A DNA stretch of 64,000 nucleotides, taken from the NCBI GenBank assembly GCA_017548075.1, contig JAFYNL010000040.1, forward strand, positions 1 through 64,000, written 5' to 3'. This DNA is from Bacteroidaceae bacterium. GTDB lineage: Bacteria > Bacteroidota > Bacteroidia > Bacteroidales > Bacteroidaceae. Position numbers and translations under genes: made by a program. The notes beneath the pieces were generated by a model. The model was not told the DNA's origin. It searched no databases and worked only from the letters and a program-made list of their open reading frames with translations. The number at the start of each line of letters is the position of its first letter. Positions within the stretch are counted from its first letter, which is position 1. Shown in pieces: positions 35,879 through 45,371 of this stretch.

Positions 35879-38800
35879 ATGGAACAAAGAAAACAAAGTG
35901 TCTTGATGCGACATTGGTCTGCTTGGCCACTCAGAAACTGGGGCATTACGGCACTTATTACCATCATATTTCTGGCATTTGGCTTCTATGGTCTTGAGCA
36001 AATGTCGAAGGACGAGTTCCCTCCATTCACAATAAGAATGGGAGTTATCGTAGCCGTTATGCCAGGAGCAACAAGCGAAGAAATAGAGGCACAAGTGGCT
36101 CGTCCACTCGAACGATACATCTTTACATTCAAGGAAGTTGACCGCGCGAAGACTACAACACAGAGTATGAACGGATTATGCTTCATGAAGGTCTTCTTCG
36201 ATGCAAGGCTCACCAATCTTCCTCCCATTTGGAACAAGATAAAGCATGGTGTCAACGCCTATAAAAGTCAACTGCCAAAAGGAGTTGTTGCACTTATTGT
36301 CAAGGATGATTTCGGCAATGCTTCTGCCCTACTTATCACGTTGGAAAGCAACGAACGCTCTTATCGCGAACTTCAGGAGTATAGCGACGAACTCGCAGAT
36401 CGCCTGCGTCGAGTCAAAAGTATCAGTAATGTTCAACAATATGGAGAGAAGAAAGAACAGTTGAGCATCTATGTTGATCGCGAAAGGCTTGCTGCTTATG
36501 GAATAGGACAAGCATCTCTCATTAAGGCTCTTTCCGATGAAGGATTCACCACTTTGAGTGGTAGCGTCAGCACTTCTTCTACAAACATTCCATTACATCT
36601 TGCAACAACTCGACACTCAGAACAGGAAGTGATGGACCACATCATATATTCTGATGCAAGCGGACAAATAGTAAGAGTGCGTGACATTGCTGACGTTCAA
36701 CGCGAGTACGATACCTCCGACAGCTATATTGAAAGTAATGGGAAGCGATGTGTCTTGCTTTCTCTTGAAATGACAGAAGGGAATAACATCGTACATTACG
36801 GGGAAGAAGTCAATAAAGTTATCGACACTTTCCGTAAAGAATACTTGCCTGCTGATGTAGATGTGCTGCGCATCACCGATCAACCCAAGGTTGTGGAAGC
36901 TAGCGTCAAAGACTTCCTTATCAATCTTATAGAGTCGATGGCGGTCATCATCCTTGTCATGATGCTGCTTTTCCCACTTCGAAGTGCCATCGTTGCCGCA
37001 ATTACCATACCACTTTCTACTTTTATCAGCGTAGGAATCATGTACCTTTTAGGGATTCCTCTCAACATTATCACGCTGGCTTCGCTTATCGTCGTGCTGG
37101 GTATGATTGTAGATAATAGTATTGTCGTCATTGATGGTTACCTCGAATACCTGAGTGGAGGAATGGATCGACGCGAGGCTGCCGTAATGTCAGTCAAGCA
37201 GTATTTTATGCCAATGCTGTTGGCAACAGTCTGCATTTGCGCTATCTTCTACCCTATTCTCTTTACAATGTCTGGCGAAGCTGGAGATGTAATCGGCTTC
37301 TTCCCTGCAACAATAACCATTTGCTTGATGGTTAGTTTGGCTGTCGCAGCCTGCATTATTCCTGGTTTAAATGTTCGTCTTATAAAGAAAGTACAAGAAA
37401 AGAAATCTGGCAAACGCAGCGTCACAGATCAAGTTCAGTACCACTATTACAAGGCCTTAAAGTGGACGTTCCGTCATCCTTGGTTGACTATATGCAGTAG
37501 TATCGTGCTTGTTGTGCTGACTTCCTTCATTTTCCTAAAGCTGAAATTAAGGCAATTCCCCTTTGCTGACCGCAATCAATTTGCCTGTGAAGTGTATCTG
37601 CCACAAGGTGCAGGACTGGATGAGACACGAGCCATCACAGAGGCTTTGCGCGATTCACTCTCCAAGGATAATCGCGTAACGAGTGTCACAACTTTTATGG
37701 GCTGCAGTTCTCCACGTTTTATGACTTGCTATGAACCGCAACTAGGTGGTAAGAACTTCGCACAACTTATCGTCAACACCACAAGCATACAGACAACTTT
37801 TGAGATGCTAAACGAATACGCACCTCGATTGAGCAACCATTGGCCTGGAGCCTACGTGCGTTTCAAGCAAATGGACTACTTGCCTGTGCCGACTTACGAA
37901 TATCGTTTCTATGGGAACGACTTGGATAGCATTCAACTTGCTGCAGAACGCTTGATGGCGAAAATGCGTCAAATGCCAGAACTAGAATGGGTGCATACCG
38001 ATTATGATCAGCCCTCTCCAATTGTAGACATTACGCTTGATCCCCTCACAGCCCCGCAGCTTGGCATCACACGAACTATGGCGGAGTTGCAACTTGCATT
38101 GCAAACGGGCAAAACACAAGTGGCATCCATTTGGGAAGGAAACTATGAAGTGCCTGTTGTTCTACGCGATAAGCAAGCAGAACAAATGCAGATTGGAGAC
38201 ATAGAAAACCTCTATATTACTCCTTTGGCACAGCCAATCAGCAGCATACCTTTGCGACAAGTGGCAAACGTCGAGACACAATGGTTGCCGACCAACATTA
38301 TCCATCGTAACGGAGAACGTTGCATCACAGTGACAGCCGAGAATAAACGCGGCGTTTTGGCAGCTAAAGTACAGAAAAATGTTAAGGGAATTCTGGAGAA
38401 TGACTTCCCTCTTCCGTCTGGTGTCCGTGCCGAGATAGGTGGAGAACCTGAGAAAAATCTGGAAACAGTGCCGGAAGTAGCCTTAGGTATCGGCATTGCT
38501 CTGGTCATTATATTCTTTTTCCTGCTCTTCAACTTCCGTCGCTTCGGCCTGACTGGCGTTTGTATGGCATCCATTCTTCTCTCTTTGCCAGGAGCGATGA
38601 TTGGCCTTGGCATTGCAGACATTACGCTTGGCCTGACCAGTTTGTTCGGCTTTATCACATTAATGGGCATTATCATGCGCAATGAAATACTTATCTTCGA
38701 GCACGCAGACCAGAAGATTGCGGAAGGAATGTCTGTTCGAGATGCTGCTTTCGACGCAGGTCGCAGACGAATGGTACCTATTTTCCTGACTACTGCAACG

Positions 38801-38986
38801 ACGGCTGTCGGCGTAATTCCCATGATACTTGGAGGCTCATCCTTCTGGATGCCAGTCGGCATTACCATCTTCGCAGGTGGAATAGGCACGCTTCTTCTTG
38901 TTGTGACTGTGCTTCCAGTAGTTTATTGGAAACTGAACGAAGGTTCACAAACCACCTCACAACCAATCACTCAGCAAACCGCATAA
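35879..38986 (+). CDS. RND efflux transporter permease (AcrB/MMPL superfamily)
   Basis: This 1035-residue inner membrane pump has the usual two repeats of six helices with large periplasmic loops after TM1 and TM7. TM1 lies at NWGITALITIIFLAFGFYGL. The proton-relay segment in TM4 is LIVVLGMIVDNSIVVIDG. The second half has GLGIADITLGLTSLFGFITL and MRNEILIFEHADQ. This is a drug/small-molecule type pump, not a CzcA metal pump, by its short DN motif. It forms an operon with the adaptor, divergent from an AraC regulator. The substrate is unknown. Confidence 0.93.
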   Translation: MEQRKQSVLMRHWSAWPLRNWGITALITIIFLAFGFYGLEQMSKDEFPPFTIRMGVIVAVMPGATSEEIEAQVARPLERYIFTFKEVDRAKTTTQSMNGLCFMKVFFDARLTNLPPIWNKIKHGVNAYKSQLPKGVVALIVKDDFGNASALLITLESNERSYRELQEYSDELADRLRRVKSISNVQQYGEKKEQLSIYVDRERLAAYGIGQASLIKALSDEGFTTLSGSVSTSSTNIPLHLATTRHSEQEVMDHIIYSDASGQIVRVRDIADVQREYDTSDSYIESNGKRCVLLSLEMTEGNNIVHYGEEVNKVIDTFRKEYLPADVDVLRITDQPKVVEASVKDFLINLIESMAVIILVMMLLFPLRSAIVAAITIPLSTFISVGIMYLLGIPLNIITLASLIVVLGMIVDNSIVVIDGYLEYLSGGMDRREAAVMSVKQYFMPMLLATVCICAIFYPILFTMSGEAGDVIGFFPATITICLMVSLAVAACIIPGLNVRLIKKVQEKKSGKRSVTDQVQYHYYKALKWTFRHPWLTICSSIVLVVLTSFIFLKLKLRQFPFADRNQFACEVYLPQGAGLDETRAITEALRDSLSKDNRVTSVTTFMGCSSPRFMTCYEPQLGGKNFAQLIVNTTSIQTTFEMLNEYAPRLSNHWPGAYVRFKQMDYLPVPTYEYRFYGNDLDSIQLAAERLMAKMRQMPELEWVHTDYDQPSPIVDITLDPLTAPQLGITRTMAELQLALQTGKTQVASIWEGNYEVPVVLRDKQAEQMQIGDIENLYITPLAQPISSIPLRQVANVETQWLPTNIIHRNGERCITVTAENKRGVLAAKVQKNVKGILENDFPLPSGVRAEIGGEPEKNLETVPEVALGIGIALVIIFFFLLFNFRRFGLTGVCMASILLSLPGAMIGLGIADITLGLTSLFGFITLMGIIMRNEILIFEHADQKIAEGMSVRDAAFDAGRRRMVPIFLTTATTAVGVIPMILGGSSFWMPVGITIFAGGIGTLLLVVTVLPVVYWKLNEGSQTTSQPITQQTA

Positions 38987-39073
38987 TCAACAAAAATTGC
39001 CCATTTCATCGAATAAAATACTATGTCCTATCCGTCTTTACCTTGCTGATTTACCTAAGCATTACAGAGCAGG

Positions 39074-39161
39074 AATAATATAACACGTCTAGTTAACCAA
39101 CTAGGCGTGTTTAATTTGTCAACTAGGCACGTTTAGTTTTCCGATTAGGCTAGCCTAGTTG
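39074..39161. repeat. 22-bp-period intergenic array H (4 units, CTAGGC core)
   Basis: Units start at 39074, 39096, 39118 and 39140. The cores are CTAG-type (ACACGTCTAG, AACTAGGCGTG, AACTAGGCACG, TTAGGCTAGCCTA) instead of AACGTGTTA, but the 22-bp period and the Caa/gtCAAC spacer position match the other arrays. It lies between the RND permease and the mechanosensitive channel gene. Confidence 0.8.
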
Positions 39162-39229
39162 AAAAGGCAGCCATAAAGAAGAAACGTCTCTTTTTTGTCT
39201 CAAGATTAGGAGGAGAACGTTTTTTTTCG

Positions 39230-39237
39230 TAATTTTG
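39230..39237 (+). promoter_or_regulatory. Promoter -7 box of the mechanosensitive channel gene
   Basis: TAATTTTG matches TAnnTTTG, 68 bp before the chosen start. It argues against the earlier ATG at 39248, which would leave almost no leader. Confidence 0.5.
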
Positions 39238-39304
39238 CAGGTGAAAATTGCATTTCCAACGAGGAACGAGAAAACAAGTAATATATAATAAGGTAAAACC
39301 ACAA

Positions 39305-41971
39305 ATGACAAAACGCATCTTCCTACTGGCAGCATTGCTGCTTATCTTCATAACTCCTGCCGATTCTGTGCTGAAAGAGAAAGACTTGGCACGCACTTTG
39401 GGAGTACTCAAAGCTGAGTTGCAAGCCAACTATGAGCAGCAGCAAGCCTTCATGCAAAGTTACGAGCAACAAGGCATGCAACAGCATCAACAGTTGGTTT
39501 GGTACATGCATCAATGCGAGCAAATAGGGTTGATGCTCTATTCGCAATCGACAGACAACACCTTCGATATGGCTTATGCCTGCCAACAGGCTGCCAACTT
39601 GAAACGCGACCTTGACAATCGCAACAGTAAGATGCGGCAATACGACAAGATTATTGCTCGTCTGAAGCAAGAGATAGAGCGGACTGACAACCTGATTCGC
39701 TCGTTAAAACGTATGCCTCCAGTCATAGATGCCGACAGTATTCTTAGCGCAAGCGATAGTGTTCTGCTGCAAGCCATCGATTCTTTGGCTAGCAAGAAGG
39801 ACTCGCTTCTAGTGGCTCGCAATTCGATGGATGAGGAGTCTGTGGAAATCTTGGAAGAGGAAAACAACGAAATACCTGAGGAAGAGGAGGATAACTTGGA
39901 GCCTCTTTTCCTGACTCGAGCCCAGCAAAAAGACAGAAATGCCTGCCTCTTATTTGCCGATACGATTCGCAATAACATGCAACACTTCCTTGAGAATCTC
40001 GAGGCAGAAAATGCTTACTACCAAAGCGTTCGAGAGAAAGTTCATGAACTCGACGAGTTTGCACAAAGCAGATACAAGCTCTTGCAGGACAACATCTTCC
40101 GCAATGGAGGCGCGAACTACTTCAGAATCCTTGCCAGCCTCCCAATGCAGATTATGATGGTAAAGTCTACCATCGACATGAAGTACAAGCCTTTCGAGGG
40201 ACATGGGAAGCTCTATTCGGAATGGAGAGGCGCAACTGTGCTCTTCATCAGCATTTTCCTCATCTTCTATCTCGCTTTGTCGTTGGGAATCAGCTACATA
40301 GTCTTGCGTTGGCTTCTGCCGAAGAAATGGCGCGGACCAGACTTTAAGACAAAGCGAATGATGCTTAACAACATCGTTGGAATCGCGCTTTTCGCCATTA
40401 TAGTTATGCTATTAAGGGCTACTGTTCAACGCAATTTCATTCAGATGGGCACAGGTCTCATCATCAATATTGCTTGGTTGTTGGAAGCCATCTTCTTGAG
40501 TCTTTACGTACGACTCAAGGGAGATCAGATGAGACATGCAGCCATCATCTATATGCCGCTGATGTTGCTTTCGTTCATCGTCATTCTGTTCCGCATTGTT
40601 CTCATTCCTAATGCGTTGGTGAACCTTATCTTCCCACCCATTTTGCTTGCTTTCTCCATTTGGCAATACTTTGTGTCGAAGCACCACAGACAATATCTTC
40701 CAATGCTCGACAAGTTCTATACGAACATCACAACCGCGGCTATGTTCTTCGCTTGCGTAGCTGCATGGATTGGTTACACATTGCTTGCCGTTCAAGTTAT
40801 GATTTGGTGGACATTCCAACTGGCTGCCATCATGACAATTACCTTCATTTATGACTTGACGAAGAAGTACGAATCTCGCTATCTCCTCAAGCATCTTGGA
40901 GCCAATCTCACAAGTACAAGCGAGCGTCTTGACTTGCTGAAACGAGTAAAAAAGGGCGATTTCATCGATCAGACTTGGTTTTACGACCTCTTCTGCAAAA
41001 CGTTAGTTCCCATCTTGGCAGTAGCTTCAGTACTCGTAAGTATTTATTGGGCAGCTGAAGTTTTCGAGATGACGAGCCTTTGCCAAAAGGTCTTTAAGAA
41101 AGATCTGGTCAATCTGACGGGCTTGATTCGCATTTCGCTCTATCGAATTTGTATGGCTGCGGCACTTTTCTTCATATTCCGCTACATCAATTACGCCATT
41201 CGAAGTTTCTACCTTCACTACAAGAAACAATATGTCGGAAGCAACGAAGCCATTAACAAGACTTTGGCTCGCAACATTATAGCAATCGTTTGCTGGGGTC
41301 TTTACATTATCATAGTGCTCGTACTTTTCCGCGTTCCAAAGGGTGGAATCAGTATTGTGAGTGCAGGTTTGGCTACAGGTCTCGGCTTTGCCATGCAGAG
41401 TATTTTGGAGAACTTCTTCTATGGAATCAGTCTTATGTCTGGTCGAATTCATGTTGGCGACTATATTGAGTGCGACGGAGTTGCTGGCAAAGTGGAGAGC
41501 ATCTCCTATCAAAGCACTCAGATTACCACGAATGACGGCTCCGTAATTACTTTCCTGAATAGTGCTCTGTTTGGGAAGACTTTCAAGAATATGACGCGAA
41601 ACCATCGTTACGAACTCATCAAAGTGCCTGTCGGAGTTGCTTATGGTACTGATGTTGAGCAGGTTAGACAACTCCTCGTAGAAGCCCTTCAGCCTATCTG
41701 CAAGGAGAAGACTGAGAACGGACAAACACTTACGGACACAAACAATCCTGTAACTGTGGCCTTCAGCGACTTTGGAGAGAGCAGCGTAGACCTCAAGGTT
41801 TGCGTTTGGATGCTTGTAGAACAGAAGCTTGCCATCACGGCTCGAGTAAAGGAAATCATCTATAACACACTCAACAAGAACAATATCGAAATACCTTTCC
41901 CGCAGAGAGATTTGCACATCCATCAGCAGGTCATCGGAAGCAAACCAAGTGTCGAGGACAAACAACCCTAG
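39305..41971 (+). CDS. Mechanosensitive ion channel (MscS/MscK-like large form)
   Basis: 888 residues from MTKRIFLLAALLLIFITPADS (signal peptide). The N-terminal periplasmic part is coiled coil (about 25-130, rich in Gln, Lys and Glu; 210-260). About nine membrane helices follow, then the MscS core: the pore helix GLATGLGFAMQSILENFFYGISLMSGR, the beta domain IHVGDYIECDGVAGKVESISYQSTQI, and a C-terminal alpha/beta domain ending VSVDLKVCVWMLVEQKLAITA-like. It resembles large MscK-type channels that release solutes on hypo-osmotic shock. The ATG at 39248 was rejected because the signal peptide starts 19 codons later. The stop codon lies inside the first unit of array I. Confidence 0.88.
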   Translation: MTKRIFLLAALLLIFITPADSVLKEKDLARTLGVLKAELQANYEQQQAFMQSYEQQGMQQHQQLVWYMHQCEQIGLMLYSQSTDNTFDMAYACQQAANLKRDLDNRNSKMRQYDKIIARLKQEIERTDNLIRSLKRMPPVIDADSILSASDSVLLQAIDSLASKKDSLLVARNSMDEESVEILEEENNEIPEEEEDNLEPLFLTRAQQKDRNACLLFADTIRNNMQHFLENLEAENAYYQSVREKVHELDEFAQSRYKLLQDNIFRNGGANYFRILASLPMQIMMVKSTIDMKYKPFEGHGKLYSEWRGATVLFISIFLIFYLALSLGISYIVLRWLLPKKWRGPDFKTKRMMLNNIVGIALFAIIVMLLRATVQRNFIQMGTGLIINIAWLLEAIFLSLYVRLKGDQMRHAAIIYMPLMLLSFIVILFRIVLIPNALVNLIFPPILLAFSIWQYFVSKHHRQYLPMLDKFYTNITTAAMFFACVAAWIGYTLLAVQVMIWWTFQLAAIMTITFIYDLTKKYESRYLLKHLGANLTSTSERLDLLKRVKKGDFIDQTWFYDLFCKTLVPILAVASVLVSIYWAAEVFEMTSLCQKVFKKDLVNLTGLIRISLYRICMAAALFFIFRYINYAIRSFYLHYKKQYVGSNEAINKTLARNIIAIVCWGLYIIIVLVLFRVPKGGISIVSAGLATGLGFAMQSILENFFYGISLMSGRIHVGDYIECDGVAGKVESISYQSTQITTNDGSVITFLNSALFGKTFKNMTRNHRYELIKVPVGVAYGTDVEQVRQLLVEALQPICKEKTENGQTLTDTNNPVTVAFSDFGESSVDLKVCVWMLVEQKLAITARVKEIIYNTLNKNNIEIPFPQRDLHIHQQVIGSKPSVEDKQP

Positions 41972-42067
41972 TTACGTTGGCAAAGTTAACGTGTTACGAT
42001 TGCGATTTTAACCTGTTAAGTTTGCAAAGTTAACGTGTTATGTTTGGCAACTTAACTGCAGGCATGA
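41958..42067. repeat. 22-bp-period intergenic array I (5 units, first overlaps the stop codon)
   Basis: Units start at 41958, 41980, 42002, 42024 and 42046. Spacers are ACAAAC, GCAAAG, GCGATT, GCAAAG and GGCAAC. Cores are ACCCTAGTTACG, AACGTGTTA, AACCTGTTA, AACGTGTTA and AACTGCAGG. The first unit contains the last codons and the TAG stop (41969-41971) of the channel gene. Confidence 0.87.
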
Positions 42068-42145
42068 AATGACATAACCAGCTCTATTGGAAATCATGGA
42101 ATTGATAAGTCTGAAGTAAAGAGTTGTTAATTTTTAGAAAAAACA

Positions 42146-42162
42146 TGCCAATTCTATTGGCA
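42146..42162. promoter_or_regulatory. Perfect palindrome upstream of the small secreted protein
   Basis: TGCCAAT-TCT-ATTGGCA is a perfect 7-bp inverted repeat with a 3-bp centre. It sits where the -33 box of a promoter with -7 TAATATTG (42180-42187, 7 of 8) would be. An imperfect copy (ACCAGCTCTATTGGAA) lies 70 bp upstream at about 42077. It is a candidate repressor operator. Confidence 0.45.
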
Positions 42163-42215
42163 GTTCACGAAATAAATCGTAATATTGCACAAGAAAACCA
42201 TAAAAACGAAGCATT

Positions 42216-43022
42216 ATGAAACACATTACTCTTCTTTTGTTGGCTGCTGCCAGCATTTGTACAAGCGCCTTCGCTCAGCCCAGGCCAAAGAATGTCTATA
42301 CCAGCACCACCTCTCTCAATGTGGAGGCTTTGCAGGATCAGGCTCAGCCTGTAGTTCTCAACCGCACTCTCTATGCAGGTTACAACACAATTTGCCTGCC
42401 CATGAGCCTCAGCGCAGAACAACTCCAGGTTGCTGCTAAGGACGTTCAGATTGAGCGTCTCGAGACCATTCGCCAAGAGGGAAGCACTCTGAATATGTAT
42501 TTCCTCGACTGCACAAACGAGGGCATTCAGGCAGGTGTTCCTTACCTCATCTTCTCTCCAACACTTCAGACGCTTCGTGCCAACACATCGCTGGCATCCG
42601 GCATCAATACTGAGATTCAGACCATCACGAAGAGTGACGATAATGGCAATACCGTATCTTTCAGCAGTTCATGGGAAGCCATTCAGACTGAAGGCCGTTA
42701 CGGAATCCCCGCTCAGCAGGATACTTACGTTCTCGAGAGTGTTCTGATTCGTACTGAAGGCGATAAGGCTTTCCTGCCAACCCGTTGTGGTTTCACTTGG
42801 GACCAGCAGAACAACTCTGCAACTAAACTCGAAATCATGCATGTTACCAGCCTGAGCGACATCGAGACAAGTATCGAGAAACTGCAGGCAACCAACGCAA
42901 CCGTCGATGTTTACAATGCTCAGGGCACTCTCGTCCTCTCTCAGACAAACATCAACACAGCCAAGCAGAACCTTCCTCAAGGTATCTATGTAGTCAAGGG
43001 CCACAAGTTCGCGGTTAAGTAA
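42216..43022 (+). CDS. Secreted protein with T9SS-type C-terminal tail, function unknown
   Basis: 268 residues with a signal peptide (MKHITLLLLAAASICTSAFA). The middle is beta-rich with LNRTLYAGYNTICLPMSLSA, a segment seen in many Prevotella secreted proteins. The last 35 residues (VDVYNAQGTLVLSQTNIN...LPQGIYVVKGHKFAVK) have the shape of the type IX secretion sorting tails common in Prevotella, so outer surface display or release is likely. I do not recognise an enzymatic domain. It is a single gene between array I and a strong hairpin. Confidence 0.75.
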   Translation: MKHITLLLLAAASICTSAFAQPRPKNVYTSTTSLNVEALQDQAQPVVLNRTLYAGYNTICLPMSLSAEQLQVAAKDVQIERLETIRQEGSTLNMYFLDCTNEGIQAGVPYLIFSPTLQTLRANTSLASGINTEIQTITKSDDNGNTVSFSSSWEAIQTEGRYGIPAQQDTYVLESVLIRTEGDKAFLPTRCGFTWDQQNNSATKLEIMHVTSLSDIETSIEKLQATNATVDVYNAQGTLVLSQTNINTAKQNLPQGIYVVKGHKFAVK

Positions 43023-43046
43023 CCACTTTTACTCTACTTATCATAA

Positions 43047-43087
43047 GAGCGGGAAGTCCTCCTCAATCAGGAGTCGATTTCCCGCTC
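43047..43087 (+). terminator. Terminator of the small secreted protein gene
   Basis: GAGCGGGAA (43047-43055) pairs with TTCCCGCTC (43079-43087), and an inner CTCC/GGAG pair extends the stem. An AT-rich stretch follows. Confidence 0.75.
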
Positions 43088-43145
43088 TCCTTATATATAA
43101 ATAATGTATATGAGGCCCCGATTTGTCATCTTTCTCAGGTTTTGA

Positions 43146-43200
43146 TGTCAGTTTTTGTCATATTCTTGGCAGAATGTCACGTTTTGGCACACCATTTGTA
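43146..43200 (+). promoter_or_regulatory. Candidate dnaK control region with helically phased TGkCA repeats
   Basis: TGTCA or TGGCA occurs at 43146, 43156, 43167, 43175 and 43185 (spacings 10, 11, 8 and 10 bp). No CIRCE element and no good TAnnTTTG box were seen in the dnaK leader. The last copy is part of TTGGCACACCATTTGTA (43184-43200), which resembles a sigma-54 -24/-12 promoter except for GT in place of GC at -12. Confidence 0.4.
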
Positions 43201-43259
43201 TTGATATAAGCAGACAAACGAGTCATTAAACAAGAGTATAAACTAAACAAAATACAATT

Positions 43260-45161
43260 ATGGGAAAGATTATTGGAATTGACTTGGGTACCACAAATAG
43301 TTGCGTATCCGTATTTGAGGGCAACGAGCCCGTAGTTATCGCTAACAGCGAAGGCAAGCGTACCACTCCTTCTGTTGTGGCTTTCGTAGATGGAGGCGAG
43401 CGTAAAGTGGGTGATCCTGCTAAGCGTCAGGCCATCACAAACCCGAAGAAGACCATCTTCTCTATCAAGAGATTCATGGGCGAGACTTACGATCAGGTGC
43501 AGAAGGAAATCGCACGCGTACCTTATTCTGTAGTTAAGGGCGACAACAACACTCCTCGCGTCGAAATTGATGGCCGTGCTTACACGCCACAGGAAATCAG
43601 TGCGATGATTCTTCAGAAGATGAAGAAGACCGCAGAAGACTACCTCGGACAGGAGGTTACCGATGCCGTCATCACCGTTCCTGCATACTTCTCCGACTCT
43701 CAACGTCAGGCAACTAAGGAGGCAGGACAGATTGCAGGACTCAACGTTCAACGTATCGTCAACGAGCCTACTGCAGCTGCATTGGCCTATGGAGTTGATA
43801 AAGCCAACAAGGATATGAAGATTGCCGTCTTCGACCTCGGTGGTGGAACATTCGATATCTCTATCCTCGAGTTCGGTAGCGGCGTGTTCGAAGTGCTCTC
43901 CACTAATGGTGACACACACCTCGGAGGTGATGATTTCGACCAAGTTATCATCGATTGGTTGGCTGGTGAATTCAAGGCCGAGGAAGGTATCGACCTGAAG
44001 CAAGACCCGATGGCTCTGCAGAGACTGAAGGAAGCTGCTGAGAAAGCCAAGATAGAACTCTCAAGTAGTACGACTACTGAAATCAATCTTCCTTACATCA
44101 CAGCCGTTGGCGGTGTGCCCAAACACCTTGTAAAGAGCCTCACTCGTGCAAAGTTCGAGCAACTCGCAGACAGCCTCATCCAGGCTTGTAAAGCACCTTG
44201 CCAGAAGGCTATGCAAGACGCAGGTCTCTCTAACTCTGACATTAACGAGGTCATCCTCGTGGGCGGCTCCACACGTATTCCTGCTGTGCAGAAGCTCGTG
44301 GCTGACTTCTTCGGCAAAGAACCCAGCAAGGGCGTGAACCCAGACGAGGTTGTGGCTATCGGCGCAAGCATTCAGGGCGCCGTCTTGGCCGGCGATAAGA
44401 GCGACATTGTACTGCTCGACGTAACTCCTCTGTCTATGGGTATCGAGACGATGGGCGGCGTAATGACTCGACTCATCGATGCCAACTCAACCATCCCTTG
44501 CAAGAAGAGCGAAATCTTCTCCACAGCAGCCGACAACCAGACGGCAGTCACCATCCATGTTCTGCAAGGCGAACGTCCTATGGCAAGCCAGAATAAGAGT
44601 GTCGGACAGTTCAATCTTGATGGTATTGCACCTGCTCGCCGTGGCGTTCCTCAGATTGAGGTAACCTTCGACATCGATGCCAACGGTATCCTTAACGTTA
44701 GCGCAAAGGATAAGGCAACCGGCAAGGAGCAGCACATCACAATTACTGCATCAAGCGGCCTCTCTAAGGAAGAAATCGAACGCATGAAGGCAGAAGCCGA
44801 AGCAAATGCAGAGGCAGATAAGAAGGAACGCGAGAAAGTCGATAAACTCAACCAGGCTGACTCGATGATTTTCCAGACCGAGAACATGCTCAAGGAAAGC
44901 GGCGACAAGATTCCTGCCGATGTGAAGAGCGAAGTGGAAGCAGCCGTTGCAAAGCTCAAGACTGCTCATCAAGCACAAGACCTCGCAGCCATCGATACCG
45001 CCATGAATGAGTTGCAGACTGCCGCAGGCAAGTTGTATCAGGCTCAACAGCAGGCTGGTCCTCAGCCCGGACCTGATATGAATGGAGCCACAAACGGTGG
45101 TAACGACAACAACCAACAAGGTCCTGACATTCAGGACGCAGACTTCGAGGAGGTGAAATAA
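43260..45161 (+). CDS. dnaK: Chaperone protein DnaK (Hsp70)
   Basis: This 633-residue Hsp70 folds and protects proteins in the cytoplasm with DnaJ and GrpE. Signatures are [17 protein letters not shown] at the N-terminus, [16 protein letters not shown] (ATP phosphate binding), [17 protein letters not shown], the linker and substrate domain [17 protein letters not shown], and a C-terminal lid ending in a Gly/Gln/Asn-rich tail and [11 protein letters not shown]. Length and start fit the family. Neither dnaJ nor grpE is adjacent, which is usual in Bacteroidales. The mobile element inserts just after its terminator. Confidence 0.98.
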   Translation: MGKIIGIDLGTTNSCVSVFEGNEPVVIANSEGKRTTPSVVAFVDGGERKVGDPAKRQAITNPKKTIFSIKRFMGETYDQVQKEIARVPYSVVKGDNNTPRVEIDGRAYTPQEISAMILQKMKKTAEDYLGQEVTDAVITVPAYFSDSQRQATKEAGQIAGLNVQRIVNEPTAAALAYGVDKANKDMKIAVFDLGGGTFDISILEFGSGVFEVLSTNGDTHLGGDDFDQVIIDWLAGEFKAEEGIDLKQDPMALQRLKEAAEKAKIELSSSTTTEINLPYITAVGGVPKHLVKSLTRAKFEQLADSLIQACKAPCQKAMQDAGLSNSDINEVILVGGSTRIPAVQKLVADFFGKEPSKGVNPDEVVAIGASIQGAVLAGDKSDIVLLDVTPLSMGIETMGGVMTRLIDANSTIPCKKSEIFSTAADNQTAVTIHVLQGERPMASQNKSVGQFNLDGIAPARRGVPQIEVTFDIDANGILNVSAKDKATGKEQHITITASSGLSKEEIERMKAEAEANAEADKKEREKVDKLNQADSMIFQTENMLKESGDKIPADVKSEVEAAVAKLKTAHQAQDLAAIDTAMNELQTAAGKLYQAQQQAGPQPGPDMNGATNGGNDNNQQGPDIQDADFEEVK

Positions 45162-45193
45162 CGGCAGATAGCCAACAATAACAATCGGAAACC

Positions 45194-45234
45194 AAATCCG
45201 TGTAGCTCAACGAGTTACACGGATTTGCCGTTTT
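45194..45234 (+). terminator. Terminator of dnaK
   Basis: AAATCCGTGTA (45194-45204) and TACACGGATTT (45216-45226) form a perfect 11-bp stem with an 11-nt loop, followed by GCCGTTTT. Confidence 0.88.
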
Positions 45235-45300
45235 AAGGGGTTTGGTTTTCGTTATCAATACCTATCGATTTCTATCCAAGACATGTTTCATATTTGTACC

Positions 45301-45327
45301 GCGACAAAAAAGTCGTAAACAAGCGAC
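45301..45327. promoter_or_regulatory. CGAC/GTCG repeats before the excisionase-integrase genes
   Basis: CGAC (45302), GTCG (45312) and CGAC (45324) alternate in orientation at 10-12 bp spacing in front of the mobile-element genes. They could be an operator or part of the left end of the element. The exact end (attL) was not identified. Confidence 0.3.
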
Positions 45328-45371
45328 TAAAACATACATAACAGTATTAAACATTAAATTAGAACAGAATT

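Noticed and set aside
43182-43200. Firm call of a sigma-54 promoter for dnaK
   Set aside because: The -12 element has GT instead of GC, and the same bases are part of the TGkCA repeats, so it is only mentioned as an alternative.
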